DNA of 10,088 bases. Origin: an uncultured Clostridia bacterium (GTDB taxonomy: Bacteria > Bacillota > Clostridia > Oscillospirales > CAG-272). The translations under genes and the position numbers were made by a program. Location of the stretch: positions 1-10,088 of the forward strand of contig CALYSG010000061.1 in the NCBI GenBank assembly GCA_945485605.1, written 5' to 3'. Under the pieces are notes generated by a model that saw nothing but the letters and a program-made list of their open reading frames with translations, ran no database searches and was not told the origin of the DNA. Of this stretch, positions 6,830 to 10,088 are shown piece by piece; the first letter of the stretch is position 1; the number at the start of each line of letters is the position of its first letter.

Positions 6830-6880
6830 AAAAAAAGATCCTTCTCATTGGCAAAAGCCTTTGGGAAGGATCATTTTTTA
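6830..6880. terminator. Bidirectional terminator between convergent operons
   Basis: An 8-bp outer stem (6837-6844 with 6865-6872, GATCCTTC/GAAGGATC) continues through a small T-T internal loop to a GGC/GCC stem around an AAAA loop (6853-6856). Seven A precede it (6830-6836) and six T follow it (6874-6879), so each strand reads a stem plus U-tract. It ends the dut-mrdA transcript on the + strand and the lipoprotein-M42 transcript on the - strand, whose stop codon is at 6882-6884. Confidence 0.9.
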
Positions 6881-6881
6881 C

Positions 6882-7928
6882 TTAACCGTTCACTTTGAGA
6901 AATCCGCAAAGGAGCTTCAGGGTGTTGAAAACTCCGTCAATATGACTGCGCTCGTAGCCGTGGCTGGCGTAGACACCGGCACCGATCAGCCCGTGGCGGA
7001 TATCGGCGCCCGAGCGAAGGGTCGCCTCGACATCAGAGCCGTAGTGCGGGTAAACGTCTGCGGCGTAGTCGGCGCCGGCAGCTTTTGCAGCGTCGATCAG
7101 CCTTCCGACAAGGTCATAGCTGTAAGGGCCGCCCGAATCCTTAACGCAGACAGAGACCTGTCGCTCTGTGCAGGCAAGTCCGTCACCGACACAACCCATA
7201 TCGACCGAGATAGCCTCGGTGACTCCTGCGGGAACCGAGGCTGCCCCACCGTGTCCCACCTCCTCGTAGACCGTCACGTGTACGTATACTCGGCGTGAAG
7301 GTACGAGCTTTCGGTCACTGAGATATTTTGCAAAGCCGAGAAGGATCCCTACAGAGAGCTTATCGTCGAGGAAGCGGCTCTTCAGGTATCCGGAATTCGT
7401 TCTGCGGGTACGGGGATCAAAGCAGACAATGTCGCCCGTTTCGATGCCGAGAGCCTTAGTGTCCTTCGCCGAGCCTACGTTCTCGTCAAGAACGACCTCG
7501 ACTGTGTCCCATGTGCGTGAGGTCGAGGAATAACTGCCGTTGACGTGCACCGACGCGTTCACGAGCTGGAGCGTGCCCTCGTATACCTTTCCTTCGCGTG
7601 TATATATCTTCACATTCTCAGCTTCGGCATTATTTGCGTTCATCCCGCCGAGAGGGGTGAGGCGAAGTCTGCCGTTTCCCTTGACCTCGGCAACCATGGC
7701 GCCGAGAGTATCGGTGTGAGCCTCAAGTAGGAGCGCATCGAATGCATCATCACCTCCGAGATCGGCAATAACTCCGCCTTTTTCGGTGAGCCTTGCTTCA
7801 AATCCGAGCGAGGTGAAGGCGTTCTTCACCCATTCCGCCGCCTTGTCGGTATATCCGGACGGCGAATCTATTGACAGCAGTTCCGCTGTCTTTTCCCATG
7901 CGTAATCCGCATAACTTCTGTTTAGCAT
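6882..7928 (-). CDS. M42-family metallo-aminopeptidase
   Basis: This is a probable cytosolic di-metal aminopeptidase or deblocking peptidase of the M42 glutamyl aminopeptidase/endoglucanase-like family, which trims short peptides and usually assembles into large hollow complexes. The 348-residue length is typical. Expected ligands and catalytic residues are all visible: H71-T-D73 in EAHTDTLG, the D188-D189 pair in FLDDK, E222-E223 in YEEVGHGG, D243 in SVDMG and H329 near the C-terminus (RSHIDG). Their spacing agrees closely with that known for TET-type peptidases. There is no signal peptide. On the - strand AAAGGAG (7938-7944) lies 9 bases before the ATG and overlaps the TAA of the lipoprotein gene, so the two are co-transcribed and probably coupled. 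Substrate specificity cannot be told from sequence, and the family was historically mislabelled cellulase. Confidence 0.92.
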   Translation of the reverse strand: MLNRSYADYAWEKTAELLSIDSPSGYTDKAAEWVKNAFTSLGFEARLTEKGGVIADLGGDDAFDALLLEAHTDTLGAMVAEVKGNGRLRLTPLGGMNANNAEAENVKIYTREGKVYEGTLQLVNASVHVNGSYSSTSRTWDTVEVVLDENVGSAKDTKALGIETGDIVCFDPRTRRTNSGYLKSRFLDDKLSVGILLGFAKYLSDRKLVPSRRVYVHVTVYEEVGHGGAASVPAGVTEAISVDMGCVGDGLACTERQVSVCVKDSGGPYSYDLVGRLIDAAKAAGADYAADVYPHYGSDVEATLRSGADIRHGLIGAGVYASHGYERSHIDGVFNTLKLLCGFLKVNG

Positions 7929-7942
7929 GATCTTTCGCTCCT

Positions 7943-8989
7943 TTACTGCGAAACCGCCTCATCGAGATCTATATAATAGAGATTGGACTTTTGTGTGATG
8001 AAGTAGAGCCTTTCACCGACGACACAGCAGTCCTCGATCTCCTCTTCTACCTCGGAGACATCTACCGGACCGAGAAGCACCTTTTTCTCGAGATCCCAGA
8101 CTCTTATCGCCGAGGGATTGCTTTCTTTTCCCGTGCCGAAGGTATAGAACAGGTACTTGCCGTATACCGTTCCGCCCTGCGTGAAGTTTACGTTGTATTC
8201 GGTCACGAACTGATCGACGACATCATCTGCGGTCAGGACAACGGATGGACGATCCGCAGATGGCAGACGGAATTTCGTGATTATATAGCGGTTTTCATTA
8301 TAGTAAGCATCCATACTGCCGTTAGTGCGGAAGCGCGCGCCGTGAAGCCATAGATATTCTCCGTCGGAGCTGACGAGCCATGACGGCCATCCCCAGTACT
8401 TCATATAGCCGGCAGCTTCAAAGCCCGATTGATCGAGGTTTATCTCCTGAACCTTTTCCGACGAGTAAACTCCGTCATTTTCCGTGATGTTTTCGACGCT
8501 GCACTTCATAACGTCGCCCGAATTTCCGTCGACAACGTAGAGCAGTGGGATATTGTTGCCCTTATAGAATACATTGCTGAAATTGCAGTTGTTAGCGTGA
8601 TTGTCTGCAGAGGCGGAAGCAAGGGCAAAGCTCGCTATCGGTTCCGAATTTCCGCTCTCCAGGTCATACACGTTGCAAAGCCCCGTGTGATAGAGCTGGA
8701 AGAGTTTTCCGCCGTATATCGACATTCCTTGAACGGAGCGGGTTACATTGCCTTTTTTGAACTGAATCAGTTTTTCAATCTTCAATTTTTCTTTCTCCTT
8801 TTCATCGGTTATCGTGGTTTCGCTATCTGTGGGAACGGCTGTGGAGAGCGCTTCGGTAGCATCGGGAGAGGTGCTTGCTTCGGTCGGTTGTGCGGTCGTC
8901 TCCTCTTTGATATTGTTCGCCCCGGAAGTGCACGCCGAGAGAAGCAGTGTCGATACTATAAGGCATAATGCCAGTATTTCCTTTTTCAT
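7943..8989 (-). CDS. Putative lipoprotein, possible beta-propeller, unknown function
   Basis: I do not recognise a named family. The 348-residue product begins with a clear lipoprotein signal: basic MKKE, a hydrophobic core and the lipobox L17-S18-A19-C20, so it should be anchored to the outer face of the membrane. A Thr/Ser/Glu/Pro-rich linker (about 21-60) and a Lys/Glu-rich stretch (61-72) follow. The rest (about 75-345) shows recurring short units such as GKLFQLYHTG, GEYLWLHG, GKYLFYTFG and GERLYFITQKSNLYYIDLD. Each is a turn followed by an aromatic-rich strand, and this suggests a beta-propeller with roughly five or six blades (inference). AGGAGAG (8995-9001 on the complementary strand) lies 5 bases before the ATG. 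It is the first gene of a two-gene operon with the M42 peptidase. A role as ligand sensor or scaffold is conceivable but unproven. Confidence 0.85.
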   Translation of the reverse strand: MKKEILALCLIVSTLLLSACTSGANNIKEETTAQPTEASTSPDATEALSTAVPTDSETTITDEKEKEKLKIEKLIQFKKGNVTRSVQGMSIYGGKLFQLYHTGLCNVYDLESGNSEPIASFALASASADNHANNCNFSNVFYKGNNIPLLYVVDGNSGDVMKCSVENITENDGVYSSEKVQEINLDQSGFEAAGYMKYWGWPSWLVSSDGEYLWLHGARFRTNGSMDAYYNENRYIITKFRLPSADRPSVVLTADDVVDQFVTEYNVNFTQGGTVYGKYLFYTFGTGKESNPSAIRVWDLEKKVLLGPVDVSEVEEEIEDCCVVGERLYFITQKSNLYYIDLDEAVSQ

Positions 8990-9015
8990 CTTTACTCTCC
9001 TGTATGATTTTTATC

Positions 9016-9044
9016 ATGATAACACAATTGCGCCGAAAAATCAA
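9016..9044 (-). promoter_or_regulatory. Extended -10 promoter of the lipoprotein-M42 operon
   Basis: Read on the - strand, TTGATT (9044-9039) and TATCAT (9021-9016) are separated by exactly 17 bases, with TGT directly before the -10 giving an extended -10 element. Transcription would start near 9009, about 20 bases before the lipoprotein start codon. It lies only 12 bases beyond the A-tract that ends the YitT-gene terminator. Confidence 0.65.
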
Positions 9045-9055
9045 TGATCCTTATG

Positions 9056-9092
9056 AAAAAAGCCCTCGGGAATCGATTCCGAAGGCATTTTT
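9056..9092 (-). terminator. Intrinsic terminator of the YitT-family gene
   Basis: On the - strand an imperfect GC-rich hairpin spans 9086 to 9062, with GCCTTCGG pairing against CCGAGGGC around a small AATCGATT-type apex, and is followed by six T (9061-9056 complement). It begins a few bases after the TGA of the YitT-family gene and separates that gene from the lipoprotein operon. Confidence 0.85.
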
Positions 9093-9971
9093 TCATATGG
9101 TTTCGCGGAACCCCTTTCCGCATATCTCGCTTGTGTTGCATACGACGACGAAGCTCTTCTTGTCGAGAGACTTGACAAACTTCTTTAACTGCACCGTCTG
9201 GTGCCTCGTGAGCGCCGCAAGGATCACAACTTTATGCTCGTGCATGTAAGCGCCGGTGTAAGCCTCGCTGACCGTTGCCGATTTATGAAGCGTGTCGGTA
9301 ATATAGCGGCATATCTCGACCTCGTATTCACGCGTCGTTATGACCGTACAGTATTTGGACATATTGATGTTTTCAAGGATTATATTGACCACGAATACCT
9401 TTGACAGGAAGCCGACGAGAGAGAGAAGCCATATCTTCGCATTTCGGAAAACGCAGATATTAAGCATTACTATGAGAAAGTCAGAGATAAGCAGAGCCTT
9501 CGATATATTCATCGAGGTGTATTTCTTTATAACCATCGCGATTATATCGGTACCGCCCGACGATGCTCCGACATTGAAGAGTATCGCGCTTCCGATCCCG
9601 GGAAGGAGCACCGCAAATATGAGCTCAAGCATAGGTTCATCGGTCAGTGTTCCGTTGGCGTTACAGATATACTTCAACGGGTCGAATAATTTCAGCACGC
9701 TGGGAATTACCGATATCAGAACGGTGCAGTAGACCGTTTTGAAGGTGAAACTTTTCCCGAGTATTATCAATCCGAGTATCAATAGTACTATGTTGAGTAT
9801 GAGCGAGATCGTCTCGGTCGGCCAACCGCCGAAAATTCCGTTAAGAAGTATCGCAATGCCGCTGACACCGCCGGTCGAGAGCTTGTTCGGGTATTTGAAA
9901 AAGTAAAGTCCCAATGCAGTCATGACCGAACCGACAGTCATAAGCAGGAATTCTTTTAGCCTTTGATTCAT
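9093..9971 (-). CDS. YitT-family membrane protein with DUF2179 domain
   Basis: This 292-residue integral membrane protein belongs to the YitT/DUF161-DUF2179 group, common in Firmicutes and without an established biochemical function. The N-terminal part has the hallmark start (LYFFKYPNKLSTGGVSGIAIL, about 22-42) and about five membrane segments, with the conserved GASSGGTDIIA motif at 135-145. The C-terminal soluble domain (about 205-288) matches DUF2179, including the lysine-rich LKKFVKSLDKKSF region and the closing CGKGF. Length is normal and nothing appears truncated. The ATG at 9971 is supported by family alignment, but its ribosome binding site is poor: AAAGGA (9990-9985 complement) lies 13 bases upstream. 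The gene stands alone, with its own promoter and terminator. Its base composition is more AT-rich than the + strand operon. Confidence 0.92.
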   Translation of the reverse strand: MNQRLKEFLLMTVGSVMTALGLYFFKYPNKLSTGGVSGIAILLNGIFGGWPTETISLILNIVLLILGLIILGKSFTFKTVYCTVLISVIPSVLKLFDPLKYICNANGTLTDEPMLELIFAVLLPGIGSAILFNVGASSGGTDIIAMVIKKYTSMNISKALLISDFLIVMLNICVFRNAKIWLLSLVGFLSKVFVVNIILENINMSKYCTVITTREYEVEICRYITDTLHKSATVSEAYTGAYMHEHKVVILAALTRHQTVQLKKFVKSLDKKSFVVVCNTSEICGKGFRETI

Positions 9972-10013
9972 TTTTGTCCGAAGATCCTTTCGCGGAAAAA
10001 TACACGCGACGAT

Positions 10014-10042
10014 ATTCTACATCATTTTTTCTTTTTTGTAAA
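10014..10042 (-). promoter_or_regulatory. Sigma-A promoter of the YitT-family gene
   Basis: Read on the - strand, TTTACA (10042-10037) and TAGAAT (10019-10014) are separated by exactly 17 bases filled largely with A. Each hexamer differs from consensus at one position. The predicted start near 10007 leaves about 35 bases of leader before the start codon. The region 10043-10088 is AT-rich and shows no further feature I can support. Confidence 0.65.
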
Positions 10043-10088
10043 GTGGTATTGCCGATTTAGTTGTAAATATTTATCACGTATTAATTAT

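Noticed and set aside
5917..6831. 304-codon open frame on the - strand over the transpeptidase domain of mrdA
   Set aside because: It is antisense to the region holding STFK, SCN and KTGT motifs, has basic low-complexity composition and no plausible start signal.
6861..7298. 145-codon + strand frame after the mrdA terminator
   Set aside because: It starts inside the terminator hairpin and runs antisense to the M42 gene, whose catalytic residues are all intact on the - strand.
8429..8968. 179-codon + strand frame over the lipoprotein gene
   Set aside because: It is antisense to a gene with a clear lipobox, ribosome binding site and promoter; the translation shows no recognisable domain.
10049..10077. 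Possible + strand promoter TTGCCG-17-TATCAC leading out of the window
   Set aside because: Both hexamers are weak matches, and no start codon or gene on that strand can be seen before the window ends.

Overview
The window reads as chromosomal DNA from a low-pathogenicity-looking, probably anaerobic member of the Clostridia (Firmicutes). Supporting signs are strong AGGAGG-like ribosome binding sites, sigma-A type promoters, a Gram-positive lipoprotein signal, a YitT-family membrane protein and an mreBCD cluster that carries its own class B penicillin-binding protein. I cannot name genus or species. No phage, insertion sequence, CRISPR, tRNA or rRNA is visible, and the longest stretch without a confident gene is the first ~190 bases.

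Left and centre (1-6880, + strand). A hairpin terminator at 1-30 closes whatever lies upstream. A double sigma-A promoter at 115-148 then drives what looks like one seven-gene transcript: dut (dUTPase), maf (nucleotide pyrophosphatase), mreB, mreC, mreD, a CPBP/CAAX-type intramembrane protease, and mrdA (PBP2, a monofunctional transpeptidase). Genes are separated by at most 30 bases or overlap, and no internal terminator is seen. A bidirectional terminator at 6830-6880 ends the transcript. The first two genes clean up nucleotide pools. The next three form the membrane-linked scaffold of the rod-shape (elongasome) machinery, and the last supplies peptidoglycan cross-linking. The CPBP protease sits between scaffold and enzyme, and its stop overlaps the mrdA start. 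The partner polymerase RodA is not in the window.

Right (6880-10088, - strand). A two-gene operon encodes a lipoprotein of unknown role, probably beta-propeller-like, followed 14 bases later by an M42-family metallo-aminopeptidase with all expected metal ligands. It has its own extended -10 promoter and converges on the mrdA terminator. Upstream, a single-gene unit encodes a YitT/DUF2179 membrane protein with its own promoter and terminator.

Most of this is ordinary housekeeping DNA. The part most worth following is the intact CPBP protease translationally coupled to PBP2 inside the elongasome operon. I do not see a convincing wholly new system.
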